A DNA stretch of 64,000 bases, from contig SGPE01000030.1 in the NCBI GenBank assembly GCA_004208945.1, positions 372,001-436,000 on the forward strand. The letters run 5' to 3'. Shown here in pieces: positions 53,687-62,920 of this stretch; position 1 is the stretch's first letter; every line of letters starts with the position of its first letter. The notes under the pieces are model-generated. The model had not been told where the DNA came from, made no database searches, and saw only the letters and a program-made list of their open reading frames with translations. This DNA is from Pseudoalteromonas sp. CO133X. Lineage in GTDB: Bacteria; Pseudomonadota; Gammaproteobacteria; Enterobacterales; Alteromonadaceae. The position numbers and the translations under genes were made by a program.

Positions 53687-55096
53687 TTACTTTCGCCAAA
53701 TCCCTTGTTCTGTTTGACCTTGAACCTGTACTTTTTCAGAATCAAAACTGGGTTCTTGCCCTGCTTCACGTTGACTATGGTAGTCCTTTGTCACAGATAA
53801 GATGGTTGGCGTTAAGCGTATGATAGCGATAACGTTCACCACTGTCATTAAACCTAAAGCAATGTCTGCGAGATCCCACACTTGTTTAATCGTGGCCGAT
53901 GCCCCCCAAATCATCATGGATAAATATAAACAGGTATAAATACCTCGGCCGAGTTTATTATCTAGTTTAAATAAATGAAGGTTACTTTCTGCATAGGCAT
54001 AGTTTGCAACCACAGAAGTAAACGCAAATAAACAAATAGCAGCTGCTACAAAGTAAATGCTACCAGCGGCCATATGAGCTGTCATTGCAGATTGAGTTAA
54101 GCGTATTCCTTCCATTTCGCCACTAATATCAATATCAGCTAATAAAATAATCACCGCAGTACAACTACACAGTACAATAGTATCGAAAAACACGCCTAGC
54201 ATTTGAATGTAGCCTTGAGTGACCGGATGATTAGGTACTGGCGATGCGCACCCTGATGCATGGGGTACACTACCCGCTCCGGCTTCATTCGAATAAAGCC
54301 CTCGCTGAATACCATTTTTAATTGCTGCGCCCATAGCCCCTGCGCCTGCCTCTTGTAAGCCAAAGGCTGAAAGTAAAATATCTTCAATCATCGCAGGCAC
54401 TTTGCCGATATTCAGTAAAGTAATTATGATGGCAGCAAGTACAAATAAAATGCCCATTACTGGCACAATACGTTCAGCAAAGCGGGCAATAGCTTTAAAA
54501 CCACCTAAAATAATAGAGCCTGCCAGTATAGTGATCACAATACCTGAATAGAGTGTTGGAATTTCAAATGCGTAATTAAGGGCATCAGTAATGGTATTCG
54601 TTTGCATGGCACTAAACGTAAACCCATAACCAAGGAACAAGCAAAAGGCAAAACACACTGCAAGTGTTCTGCTGCCTAATCCTTGTTGAATATAAAAAGC
54701 TGGCCCGCCTCTAAACTCGTCGTTGGCATCCCTGACTTTATAGACTTGCCCAAGTACGCTTTCGGCAAAGCCTGTGGCCATACCCAAAATGGCAATCACC
54801 CACATCCAAAATATTGCACCACTGCCCCCTAACGAAATAGCAACGGCAACCCCTGCAAGGTTACCGGTACCTACACGTGCTGAAAGACCTGTACATAAGG
54901 CTTGAAATGAGCTAATTGAGTTTTTATCTGTGCTGCTACTCGACTTTAACAAGCTAAACATATGGCGAAACTTAACCAGTTGGATTGCTTTTAGCCTTAC
55001 CGAAAACCAGATCCCAGCAAACAGAAGAATATAAATAAGAATTTGGCCTTCTCCCCAAAGAAGACCATTGATTGTCGATACAGCACTATTAAACAT
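53687..55096 (-). CDS. AGCS-family sodium:alanine/glycine symporter
   Basis: A 469-residue membrane transporter of the AGCS (DagA/AlsT) family with about ten segments. Signatures are GVAVAISLGGSGAIFWMWVI (in the context GTGNLAGVAVAIS), GPAFYIQQGLG, and NEAGAGSVPHASGCA. It imports alanine or glycine with Na+, and some members also take D-alanine. It is flanked by two patatin genes on the same strand; the biological link is unclear. Confidence 0.9.
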   Translation of the reverse strand: MFNSAVSTINGLLWGEGQILIYILLFAGIWFSVRLKAIQLVKFRHMFSLLKSSSSTDKNSISSFQALCTGLSARVGTGNLAGVAVAISLGGSGAIFWMWVIAILGMATGFAESVLGQVYKVRDANDEFRGGPAFYIQQGLGSRTLAVCFAFCLFLGYGFTFSAMQTNTITDALNYAFEIPTLYSGIVITILAGSIILGGFKAIARFAERIVPVMGILFVLAAIIITLLNIGKVPAMIEDILLSAFGLQEAGAGAMGAAIKNGIQRGLYSNEAGAGSVPHASGCASPVPNHPVTQGYIQMLGVFFDTIVLCSCTAVIILLADIDISGEMEGIRLTQSAMTAHMAAGSIYFVAAAICLFAFTSVVANYAYAESNLHLFKLDNKLGRGIYTCLYLSMMIWGASATIKQVWDLADIALGLMTVVNVIAIIRLTPTILSVTKDYHSQREAGQEPSFDSEKVQVQGQTEQGIWRK

Positions 55097-55216
55097 GGCA
55101 AGCCTTTACAATCTCTTTAGATAAAAAACCACAAAAAGTGAATAGCTAACCACTTTAACTTTATTTACAGATATCTCAAGTAGGCAGTGAGATTAATTAA
55201 CTGAGCCTGTTACCGA

Positions 55217-56173
55217 CTAATTTAGCAGTTGTTGCTGTAGAAATGCACGGCCTGCTGCTAAACCTAATTTGTGATCATAACGAAGATCTGAATCTGAACT
55301 ACCTAATAGCTTACTGCGTAATTTATCACCTGCAAAAATTTGTGTGATACGGGCATCATTTGGCGGGTTTGCAATGAAATCTAATTCATCTTGATATGCT
55401 TGTTCGTGCTGAACTAGGTAATCAAATGTTTTGGGGCAATAGCCTGATACGCGAACGAGTGTCTTTAGCTTATTAACCCATTCCGATTGCACTTGGAAGT
55501 TTTCATCAACAGTACGAATAACCACAATATCGCGGGCACCACGGTTATAGGCTTCTTTCACGGGTAAAGGTGCAGCTAGGCCACCATCTAAATACATATC
55601 ATGAACTAAATCAGTATTAGAGCTTTGAATAATGGCATCATTTGCAGCTTTGGTAGTAAGCCAAGGAGTTAAGTTAACACCATCTTTATATAAAAAGGGT
55701 AATGCGCTTGATGCTTTTAACAGGGCCAACCATTGGGTATCTTCACCATTCGGGCTCAAGTAATACGGTTTACGGTCAGCCGCGTTAGTGGTTGTAATCA
55801 ACAGTTCGCGATTACCTAGGCTTTGCGTTGCTGTTTTAAAATCTAAGGCACGGTTTACTTCTTTGGTTTTGTCAAAATACCAATCAAGATCGACAATGCT
55901 TTTACCAAACAGTCCGCGGCCAAGTTGAAAAAAACGTTTATGCCGCGAGAGACCTCTGATCAGACGTTTTGCATAGCCTTTTTGACGCGCTAAATAACTT
56001 GTTAAGTTTTGTGAGCCTGCCGACGTGCCAATGAATAAATCGAATGGATCGTAATTATTTTCTAACCACGCATCGAGTACACCTGCGGTAAAAATCCCTC
56101 GTTGCCCACCACCCTCAGCGATTAATGCTGTTTTTGTTTGTGGTTCTACTGCGGCAATTGTTTGAGATTTCAC
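55217..56173 (-). CDS. Patatin-like phospholipase (YjjU-like)
   Basis: A 318-residue patatin-family protein. GGGQRGIFTAGVLDAW supplies the oxyanion hole, Ser51 (GTSAG) is the nucleophile, and the aspartate is in YLDGGLAAPLPV (about 192). It is closest in layout to E. coli YjjU. It is not closely related to the other patatin, whose motifs differ (GASGGPKW), so they are not a recent duplication. Separated from the symporter by 120 bp. Confidence 0.85.
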   Translation of the reverse strand: MKSQTIAAVEPQTKTALIAEGGGQRGIFTAGVLDAWLENNYDPFDLFIGTSAGSQNLTSYLARQKGYAKRLIRGLSRHKRFFQLGRGLFGKSIVDLDWYFDKTKEVNRALDFKTATQSLGNRELLITTTNAADRKPYYLSPNGEDTQWLALLKASSALPFLYKDGVNLTPWLTTKAANDAIIQSSNTDLVHDMYLDGGLAAPLPVKEAYNRGARDIVVIRTVDENFQVQSEWVNKLKTLVRVSGYCPKTFDYLVQHEQAYQDELDFIANPPNDARITQIFAGDKLRSKLLGSSDSDLRYDHKLGLAAGRAFLQQQLLN

Positions 56174-56347
56174 GGTGCACCTTCCTAGGGTAATGGTTAA
56201 TAAATGTATTGTATAAAGTAAAATTCAATCCTTAAAACGGAATAATTAAATTAAATCAATCTATAAAACCGTTTAATAAGTGAGTGTCAGGGCTTAAGTA
56301 ATGCGCATAAAAAACTCATCACACGCATTACTATTTACCAAACCGTA

Positions 56348-57343
56348 TTAGTGCATGATGCTTGCTAATATTTCCAGCGCATGTTGTCTGTCACTCAATT
56401 CATACAGGTCATTTGTAAAAATAAACTCATCAACCTGTAGCGTTTGTTTAATCATACTCAGCTTATGCTTAACACTCGCTTGACCGCCAACAACTGAAAG
56501 CCCTAAAAAGCTTTCTACTTGCATTTTTTCTTGTGCTGTCCATAAGCCTTCCATGGATTGAACAGGTTCTTTAAGCCAAAGTGGCTTGCCGCGCATAAGT
56601 GCTAAAATACGTTGTTTCGCTGTGGTTGCTAAAAACTGTGCTTGTTCGTCTGTGTCAGCTGCAACAACCGGTAAGCCAAGCATAACGTATGGCTTATCTA
56701 ATACCTTAGATGGTTGGAACTCTCTGCGATACAAAGCTATGGCATCTTCAACAAAGCGCGGTGCAAAATGACCTGCAAATGCATACGGCAACCCTTTTTT
56801 AGCTGCAAGCCCAGCACTATAAAGGCTTGAGCCCAGTAACCAGATTGGTACATTCGTATTTTCACCTGGGATTGCGTGTACTGGAGAGTCACCCTTATAT
56901 GGGCCAAGTAAACCTTGCAGCTCCGTTACCTCATCATTGAAGTGCTCAGCGCGTTGTTCGTCACGACGCAAAGCACGGCTGGTAATTGGGTCACTACCTG
57001 GTGCACGGCCTAGACCTAAATCAATGCGACCAGGGTATAAACTTTCTAGGGTGCCAAATTGCTCAGCAACCACCAGCGGTGGGTGGTTAGGTAACATCAC
57101 CCCACCTGCACCTACGCGGATATTCTGGGTTTTGCCTGCTATGTGGCCTATCAGTACAGAAGTTGCGGCACACACGATACCACGCATATTGTGATGCTCT
57201 GCCATCCAAAACCGATTAAAACCCAGTTTGTCGGCTGTTTGTGCATAGGTAACGCTATTTGCTAGTGTTTGCGAAACGGTTTCGTGCTCTTTCATTGGGC
57301 TCAATTCAAGCAATGAAAAAGGTGTATTGCTAAGGTCTGACAT
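56348..57343 (-). CDS. LLM-class flavin-dependent oxidoreductase (luciferase-like)
   Basis: A 331-residue luciferase-like monooxygenase. Signatures: FSLLELSPM at the N terminus, FWMAEHHNM, RVGAGGVMLPNHPPLVVAEQF and RIDLGLGRAPG. The frame extends to 57403, but ATG 57343 has GGAGAG just ahead and fits the family. The substrate is unknown and there is no luxB partner. It lies 67 bp downstream of the siderophore-interacting protein gene and may be co-transcribed under the divergent MarR regulator. Confidence 0.9.
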   Translation of the reverse strand: MSDLSNTPFSLLELSPMKEHETVSQTLANSVTYAQTADKLGFNRFWMAEHHNMRGIVCAATSVLIGHIAGKTQNIRVGAGGVMLPNHPPLVVAEQFGTLESLYPGRIDLGLGRAPGSDPITSRALRRDEQRAEHFNDEVTELQGLLGPYKGDSPVHAIPGENTNVPIWLLGSSLYSAGLAAKKGLPYAFAGHFAPRFVEDAIALYRREFQPSKVLDKPYVMLGLPVVAADTDEQAQFLATTAKQRILALMRGKPLWLKEPVQSMEGLWTAQEKMQVESFLGLSVVGGQASVKHKLSMIKQTLQVDEFIFTNDLYELSDRQHALEILASIMH

Positions 57344-57410
57344 TCGCTCTCCAAAATTTAACTCTTTATAATTAGTTAATGAGAGCGAATGGCTTTTTTT
57401 CAAATGCTAA

Positions 57411-58184
57411 TTAAGCACGGCTTTGTTGCTGTTTTTCCACCTTTAGGCCATCGGCATCAATACCACGCTTCCAATAGGCCGATGCAACAATGTGTTCATG
57501 GTCAATCGCAAAACTGCTTGTTACTAAACGGCGAATTGCTTTTACCAAGTTTGCTTCTAGTGCCATAAACACCATAGGTTGCGTGTTATAGCCAGCACAT
57601 AAGCGTGTTACTTGGTCGAGTAGATCGGTTTCAGGCTCATCTGTAACTAGCCATTCAACACTATGTTGGCTGTGTGCTTCAATTTGCTCAAGCTGAATGA
57701 TGTCGGCTTTATCAGCAACATGAATAATGACATCGACAGTGGCATCTTGTGGCAGGGCTTGTAAGTAGCCATTGATTGCATTGACAGAGGTTAAATCTGC
57801 CAGCATTAAATAATGTGTTTGCGTAAAATCAGTGAGTTTTTTAGGGCCCGGGCCTGCTATACCTACCTCGTCGCCTACACACGCATTTTGTGCCCAGTTG
57901 GTTGCCACGCCTTGATGTTGATTAACAACAAAGTCAAGAGTAATTGCACCGTTAACGGGGTTTATATCACGAATAGTATAAGAGCGCATTAATGCAGGAT
58001 GCTCTGCGTGTAAATCAAGTTCAACCTTAAATTCACCGGCATGCGGGAGTAATACCTTTACGTACGCACCTTTTGCATCTTGTGGAAAATCAGCAAACTC
58101 CTCTGAGCCAACAACAATTCTTTGTAGATGTGGGGAAATACGTGTAGTACTTAATACGTTTGCACGACGAACTTTTCTAGCCAT
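57411..58184 (-). CDS. Siderophore-interacting protein (FAD ferric-siderophore reductase)
   Basis: A 257-residue SIP-family flavoprotein. The FAD motif RSYTIRD, the strand DFVVNQHQGVATNWA and GIAGPGPKK are typical, as is the C-terminal SAYWKRG. It reduces ferric siderophores in the cytosol with NAD(P)H. No Fur box was recognised by eye. The divergent MarR operators lie in the gap upstream, so control by that regulator rather than only by iron is likely. Confidence 0.9.
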   Translation of the reverse strand: MARKVRRANVLSTTRISPHLQRIVVGSEEFADFPQDAKGAYVKVLLPHAGEFKVELDLHAEHPALMRSYTIRDINPVNGAITLDFVVNQHQGVATNWAQNACVGDEVGIAGPGPKKLTDFTQTHYLMLADLTSVNAINGYLQALPQDATVDVIIHVADKADIIQLEQIEAHSQHSVEWLVTDEPETDLLDQVTRLCAGYNTQPMVFMALEANLVKAIRRLVTSSFAIDHEHIVASAYWKRGIDADGLKVEKQQQSRA

Positions 58185-58222
58185 GTTAGTCTCCTAGCTG
58201 GTTAAATTGCACAACGCCCCAA

Positions 58223-58271
58223 TAGTTGATATAGTCAACTATACGCTTTTGATTGACTTTGTCAACTAATC
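58223..58271. promoter_or_regulatory. Two dyads in the SIP-MarR divergent gap
   Basis: TAGTTGA-N5-TCAACTA (58223-58241) and TTGAC-TTT-GTCAA (58254-58266) share the TTGA/TCAA half-sites. They are 15-65 bp from both divergent starts and are good candidate operators for the MarR protein. Confidence 0.65.
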
Positions 58272-58286
58272 ATAACTAGGTGAACC

Positions 58287-58712
58287 ATGCCACAAACCTC
58301 GCTTTCTTCTGCTTTATTTACTCTGGCACAAAGTTACCGTGTTACTGTACGCGAAGCCATTAACGCCAATGAGCTTGGCCTTAACGCATTACATGTACGC
58401 TGCTTGCACATTATTGCTGAAACAAAGCACTGCACAGCGAACGATATAGTTGCGAAAACGGGGCGTGATAAGGCGCAGATAGCACGCTTAGTGAAAGATC
58501 TCATCAAGCTTGAGTTGGTGTCTAAATGTGCCGACGAAAATGATAAGCGCTGTTTGATTTTGTCGTTTACTGAGCAAGGTAAAGCTCTGTTCTCGCGCTT
58601 AGAAGTTGCAGAGCAACAGGTTGATTCTAGGCTTTGTGAAGGGTTAACTGAAACTCAGATAACTGAATTCGTATCAACAGCGACAACAATGATCAACAAT
58701 ATTAAAAGCTAG
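58287..58712 (+). CDS. MarR-family transcriptional regulator
   Basis: A 141-residue winged-helix regulator. The recognition region is CTANDIVAKTGRDKAQIARL and the wing is CADENDKRCLILSFTEQG. It is divergent from the siderophore-interacting-protein gene with two TTGA...TCAA dyads between them, so it very likely controls that gene, the luciferase-like gene and itself. Ligand unknown. Confidence 0.9.
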   Translation: MPQTSLSSALFTLAQSYRVTVREAINANELGLNALHVRCLHIIAETKHCTANDIVAKTGRDKAQIARLVKDLIKLELVSKCADENDKRCLILSFTEQGKALFSRLEVAEQQVDSRLCEGLTETQITEFVSTATTMINNIKS

Positions 58713-58725
58713 ATTAAATTATTAC

Positions 58726-59187
58726 TTAAAAATTTACGTATTGACCGCGCGTTAAAGTCATAAGATCTTTTGGATTTAAGGCAATCTCTAGCCCACGTTT
58801 ACCTGCGGATACATAAATGCTTTCAAAGCTTTTTGCGCTAGTATGAATATAAGTTTTTAGTTGTTTTTTTTGTCCAAGCGGGCTTACTCCACCCAGAATG
58901 TAGCCAGTGGATTTTTCAACAGCTTGTTGGGGAGCCATCTCTATTTTTTTTACCCCCGCAAACTTAGCTAACATTTTTAGGTTAAGCTGCTGGCTCACAG
59001 GCACCACGGCAACGAATAAGTTCTGAGTATTGTCTTCGACAACCAGGGTCTTGAAAACCTGTGCTGCGGGTAAATTTAATTTTTCAACGGCTTCTAGCCC
59101 AAACTGCTTTTGATTTGGCTCATGCTCATAAGAAAGCACATCAAATTTAATTCCTTTTTTCTTCAACAAATTGATTGCTGGTGTCAT
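58726..59187 (-). CDS. ybaK: Cys-tRNA(Pro)/aminoacyl-tRNA deacylase YbaK
   Basis: A 153-residue YbaK protein. The editing fold has VFKTLVV (with the key lysine), LYV-type strands, YILGGVSPLGQKK and the C-terminal AGKRGLEIALNPKDL. It hydrolyses mischarged Cys-tRNA(Pro) after release from prolyl-tRNA synthetase. It is a single gene, convergent with the MarR gene. Confidence 0.92.
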   Translation of the reverse strand: MTPAINLLKKKGIKFDVLSYEHEPNQKQFGLEAVEKLNLPAAQVFKTLVVEDNTQNLFVAVVPVSQQLNLKMLAKFAGVKKIEMAPQQAVEKSTGYILGGVSPLGQKKQLKTYIHTSAKSFESIYVSAGKRGLEIALNPKDLMTLTRGQYVNF

Positions 59188-59322
59188 TAATTCTAATCCA
59201 AGTTACTCTATAATCATTTTGTTCAACATAACATAAAATTCTTAATAAAGAACGAATCGTACTAGGGTATGAATTTTATAATCAACTAGACTAATAGAAC
59301 CAATCGTTTTTGGACAATTGTC

Positions 59323-59559
59323 ATGTTGAAATCACATACTCTGTATTGGTTAAAGCAAATATTCATTCTTTTAACTTGTTTCTTCGCTATTAACTTTGTG
59401 TGCAATGAATATATATGGTGGAATGCTTTTGTGGATTGTCAGAATAAATGTCAGTTACTCGGAATTGAAAAAGGCAGAATACAAAAAACTCAATATGATG
59501 ACGACGTCACACTTTGCAGGTGCTTAGCTAATAGCGACTACTACGTGGTTCTAAATTAG
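59323..59559 (+). CDS. Small membrane or secreted protein, unknown
   Basis: A 78-residue protein not recognised. Residues 8-27 are a hydrophobic segment (a signal anchor). The rest is short and polar and holds five cysteines outside the anchor (VCNEY, VDCQNKCQLL, LCRCLA), two of them as C-x-C, which suggests disulfides in the periplasm or metal binding. A terminator follows. The absence of an overlapping gene supports it as real. Confidence 0.5.
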   Translation: MLKSHTLYWLKQIFILLTCFFAINFVCNEYIWWNAFVDCQNKCQLLGIEKGRIQKTQYDDDVTLCRCLANSDYYVVLN

Positions 59560-59598
59560 ATATTTTAAACGACTAGAGTAATTTTTAGTAATAAAAAA

Positions 59599-59623
59599 GG
59601 CGCTTATCAGTAAGCGCCTTTTT
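59599..59623. terminator. Bidirectional terminator between the small gene and dnaJ
   Basis: GGCGCTTA (59599-59606) pairs with TAAGCGCC (59611-59618), flanked by AAAAAA and TTTTT. Confidence 0.9.
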
Positions 59624-59638
59624 ATTAACTAACCAAAT

Positions 59639-60775
59639 TTATTTAGTTAAATCATCGAAAAACTTCTTCACACCATCAAAGAAACCTTTCTCTTTAGGAC
59701 GGTTTTTCGATCCATCTTTACCCATGCTTTGCTCAAGCTCTTCAAGCAATTCACGTTGACGGTCGTTTAGATTAACCGGTGTTTCAATGACCACTTTACA
59801 GATCAAGTCACCTTGAGCACCGCTGCGAACCGATTTCACACCTTTACCGCGCATACGGAACATTTTGCCCGTTTGGCTTTCTGATGGGATCTTAAGTTTT
59901 GCTCGACCATCCAGTGTTGGTACTTCGATTTCGCCACCTAAAGCAGCCGTAGTGAAACCGATAGGAACTTCGCAATACAGGTTATTACCATCACGTTGGA
60001 AAATCGGGTGTTCACGAACAGAGACCTGAACATACAAATCACCTGCTGGGGCTCCATGCATACCTGCTTCACCTTCACCAGATAAACGAATACGGTCGCC
60101 CGTATCTACACCCGCTGGGATCTTAACAGATAAAGTTTTCGTTTTCTCAACGCGACCTTGACCATGACAGCTATCACATGGATCAGAAATAATCTGACCT
60201 GTGCCCTGACACGTCGGACAAGTTTGCTGCACAGCAAAGAAGCCCTGGCGCATTTGGACTTGACCAGCACCATGACAGGTAGTACAGGTTTTTGGTTTAG
60301 AACCTGCTTTTGCACCACTGCCATCACATGGTTTACAGCTAACCCAAGTAGGAACTTTAATCTCTACATCTTTACCACGAACTGCCTCTTCAAGGCTCAA
60401 GTCCATGTTGTAACGTAGGTCAGCGCCACGTTGTTGGCGAGATTGACGACGGCCACCGCCACCAAAAATATCACCAAACACATCACCAAAAATATCACCA
60501 AAGTCACCGTGACCGCCACCAAAGCCACCATGCCCGCCACCGCCGTTTTGATCAAAGGCGGCGTGACCGTATTGATCATACATTTGGCGTTTTTGCGGAT
60601 CAGTCAGTACTTCGTAAGCTTCTTTTACTTCTTTGAACTTCGATTCAAGTTCTTTATCGCCCGCAGTACGGTCTGGATGATATTTCATCGCTAAGCGCTT
60701 ATACGCTTTTTTGATGTCTCGTTCGCTTGCATCTTTGCTTACGCCGAGAACTTCATAATAATCGCTTTTTGACAT
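59639..60775 (-). CDS. dnaJ: Chaperone protein DnaJ
   Basis: A 378-residue DnaJ with full domain order: J domain with HPD (YHPDRT, about 33), Gly/Phe-rich region, four C-x-x-C-x-G-x-G zinc repeats (CKPCDGSGA, CTTCHGAGQ, CPTCQGTGQ, CDSCHGQGR) and the C-terminal substrate domain. The frame opens at GTG 60784, but ATG 60775 gives the family start. It lies downstream of dnaK with a hairpin between them. Confidence 0.97.
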   Translation of the reverse strand: MSKSDYYEVLGVSKDASERDIKKAYKRLAMKYHPDRTAGDKELESKFKEVKEAYEVLTDPQKRQMYDQYGHAAFDQNGGGGHGGFGGGHGDFGDIFGDVFGDIFGGGGRRQSRQQRGADLRYNMDLSLEEAVRGKDVEIKVPTWVSCKPCDGSGAKAGSKPKTCTTCHGAGQVQMRQGFFAVQQTCPTCQGTGQIISDPCDSCHGQGRVEKTKTLSVKIPAGVDTGDRIRLSGEGEAGMHGAPAGDLYVQVSVREHPIFQRDGNNLYCEVPIGFTTAALGGEIEVPTLDGRAKLKIPSESQTGKMFRMRGKGVKSVRSGAQGDLICKVVIETPVNLNDRQRELLEELEQSMGKDGSKNRPKEKGFFDGVKKFFDDLTK

Positions 60776-60852
60776 ATGTATCACACTACTCTTTTTAATG
60801 CAGTTTTACTGCATGATGCTAAACGTTTGTTTACCATCTATATACATGCAAA

Positions 60853-60883
60853 AGGCGCGTCAAGCGAATTCGCTGGCGCGCCT
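60853..60883 (-). terminator. Hairpin between dnaK and dnaJ
   Basis: AGGCGCG (60853-60859) pairs with CGCGCCT (60877-60883), enclosing the palindrome AGCGAATTCGCT (60863-60874). TTTT follows on the reverse strand. It probably terminates part of the dnaK transcripts so that DnaJ is made at a lower level. Confidence 0.65.
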
Positions 60884-60955
60884 CAATGATTCATCCTAAC
60901 TTAAATAGCACAACAAAGCAGCTAGTTTTAAATTAGGCAGAAGCGTTACGAGCAA

Positions 60956-62875
60956 TTACTTGTCGTCTTTCACTTCTTCGAATTCTGCATCAACAACGTC
61001 ATCATCTTGCTTAGCAGATGATTGTTGCTCACCAGCATCTGCACCACCTTGCTGTTGCGCTTTAGCTTGTGCAATTTCCATTAGCTTTTGTGATTTTTCA
61101 GCAAGAGCTTGAGTTTTAGCTTCAATCTCTTCTTTATTATCACCTTTAATCGCCGTTTCTAGCTCTGTAAGCGCAGCTTCGATTGCTTCTTTATCTTCTG
61201 CTGGTAATGCGTCACCTGCTTCTTCGATTTGCTTGCGTGTACCGTGAACCATTGCATCAGCTTGGTTACGAGTCGCTACTAGCTCTTCGAATTTTTTATC
61301 TTCTTCAGCGTGCGCTTCAGCATCACGTACCATTTTTTCTACTTCATCATCGCTTAGACCTGAAGAAGCTTGGATTGTGATCTTCTGCTCTTTACCTGTA
61401 TCTTTGTCTTTAGCAGATACATGTAAGATACCGTCCGCATCTACGTCGAATGTTACTTCGATTTGAGGTGTACCACGTTGTGCTGGGCGGATACCTTCTA
61501 GGTTAAATTGACCTAGAGATTTATTGTCGCTTGCACGCTTACGCTCACCTTGTAGTACGTGAATCGTTACCGCTGATTGATTGTCTTCAGCTGTTGAGAA
61601 AACTTGTGATTTCTTAGTAGGAATCGTCGTGTTTTTCTCAATTAATGCTGTCATTACTTGACCCATAGTCTCGATACCTAGTGATAACGGAGATACGTCA
61701 AGTAATAGTACGTCTTTAACGTCACCAGCTAGTACACCACCTTGAATCGCAGCACCTACAGCAACAGCTTCATCAGGGTTAACATCTTTACGTGGCTCTT
61801 TACCAAAGAACTCAGCAACTGTTTTTTGTACTAAAGGCATACGTGTTTGACCACCAACAAGGATGATGTCATTTACGTCGCTTACTGATAAATCAGCATC
61901 AGCGAGTGCACGCTTAAGCGGCTCGATTGACTTAGTGACTAAGTCTTCAACAAGTGACTCAAGTTTTGCACGAGTAACTTTAACGTTCATGTGCTTAGGA
62001 CCAGTTGCGTCAGCAGTCACGTACGGTAAGTTAACTTCTGTTTGCTGTGCAGAAGAAAGTTCAATCTTCGCTTTTTCAGCAGCTTCTTTAACACGTTGCA
62101 TTGCAAGCGGGTCATTTTTAAGGTCAATACCTTGGTCTTTCTTGAACTCTTCAACTAAGTAATTGATAACGCGGTTATCAAAGTCTTCACCACCTAGGTG
62201 AGTGTCACCGTTAGTTGCTAGCACTTCAAATGTGTGCTCGCCTTCAACTTCGTCAATTTCGATGATAGAGATATCGAAAGTACCACCACCTAAGTCGTAT
62301 ACCGCAACAACGTTTTCACCTTTATTTTTGTCCATGCCGTATGCAAGAGCAGCGGCTGTTGGCTCATTGATGATACGTTTAACTTCAAGACCCGCGATAC
62401 GGCCAGCATCTTTAGTTGCTTGACGTTGTGAATCGTTAAAGTATGCAGGTACAGTGATTACTGCTTCAGTAACCGCTTCACCTAAGAAGTCTTCTGCTGT
62501 TTTCTTCATTTTTTTCAGCACTTCTGCTGAAATTTGTGGTGCAGCACGTTTCTCGCCACGTGCTTCAACCCATGCATCACCGTTATCAGCTTTTACAATT
62601 TTAAAAGGCATAATACCGATATCGCGTTGTACTTCTTCGTCTTCAAAACGACGACCAATTAGACGCTTGATTGCAAATAATGTGTTAGTTGGGTTAGTTA
62701 CTGCTTGGCGTTTTGCAGGTTGACCAACTAATGTTTCACCGTCTTGCGTGTATGCAATGATCGATGGTGTTGTGCGATCGCCTTCCGCGTTTTCGATAAC
62801 GCGTGCTTTATCACCGTCTAGTACTGCTACACAAGAGTTAGTAGTACCTAAATCGATTCCAATAATTCTACCCAT
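60956..62875 (-). CDS. dnaK: Chaperone protein DnaK (Hsp70)
   Basis: A 639-residue housekeeping DnaK. Signatures: GIDLGTTNSCVAV at the N terminus, VYDLGGGTFDISI and VGGQTRMPLVQ in the ATPase domain, LLDVSPLSLGIETMG at the linker, and the C-terminal tail VVDAEFEEVKDDK. With DnaJ and GrpE it folds and rescues proteins. It is a full-length canonical copy, not a divergent HscA- or HscC-type paralogue. A heat-shock-type promoter precedes it; grpE is not next to it. Confidence 0.98.
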   Translation of the reverse strand: MGRIIGIDLGTTNSCVAVLDGDKARVIENAEGDRTTPSIIAYTQDGETLVGQPAKRQAVTNPTNTLFAIKRLIGRRFEDEEVQRDIGIMPFKIVKADNGDAWVEARGEKRAAPQISAEVLKKMKKTAEDFLGEAVTEAVITVPAYFNDSQRQATKDAGRIAGLEVKRIINEPTAAALAYGMDKNKGENVVAVYDLGGGTFDISIIEIDEVEGEHTFEVLATNGDTHLGGEDFDNRVINYLVEEFKKDQGIDLKNDPLAMQRVKEAAEKAKIELSSAQQTEVNLPYVTADATGPKHMNVKVTRAKLESLVEDLVTKSIEPLKRALADADLSVSDVNDIILVGGQTRMPLVQKTVAEFFGKEPRKDVNPDEAVAVGAAIQGGVLAGDVKDVLLLDVSPLSLGIETMGQVMTALIEKNTTIPTKKSQVFSTAEDNQSAVTIHVLQGERKRASDNKSLGQFNLEGIRPAQRGTPQIEVTFDVDADGILHVSAKDKDTGKEQKITIQASSGLSDDEVEKMVRDAEAHAEEDKKFEELVATRNQADAMVHGTRKQIEEAGDALPAEDKEAIEAALTELETAIKGDNKEEIEAKTQALAEKSQKLMEIAQAKAQQQGGADAGEQQSSAKQDDDVVDAEFEEVKDDK

Positions 62876-62920
62876 GAATCTTCTCCAACTTCAAAATTCG
62901 TTAAAACGTTCGATGACTAG

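Noticed and set aside
60158..60694. Forward reading frames opposite dnaJ
   Set aside because: Low-complexity Thr-rich translations mirror the Gly-rich and zinc-repeat codons of dnaJ.
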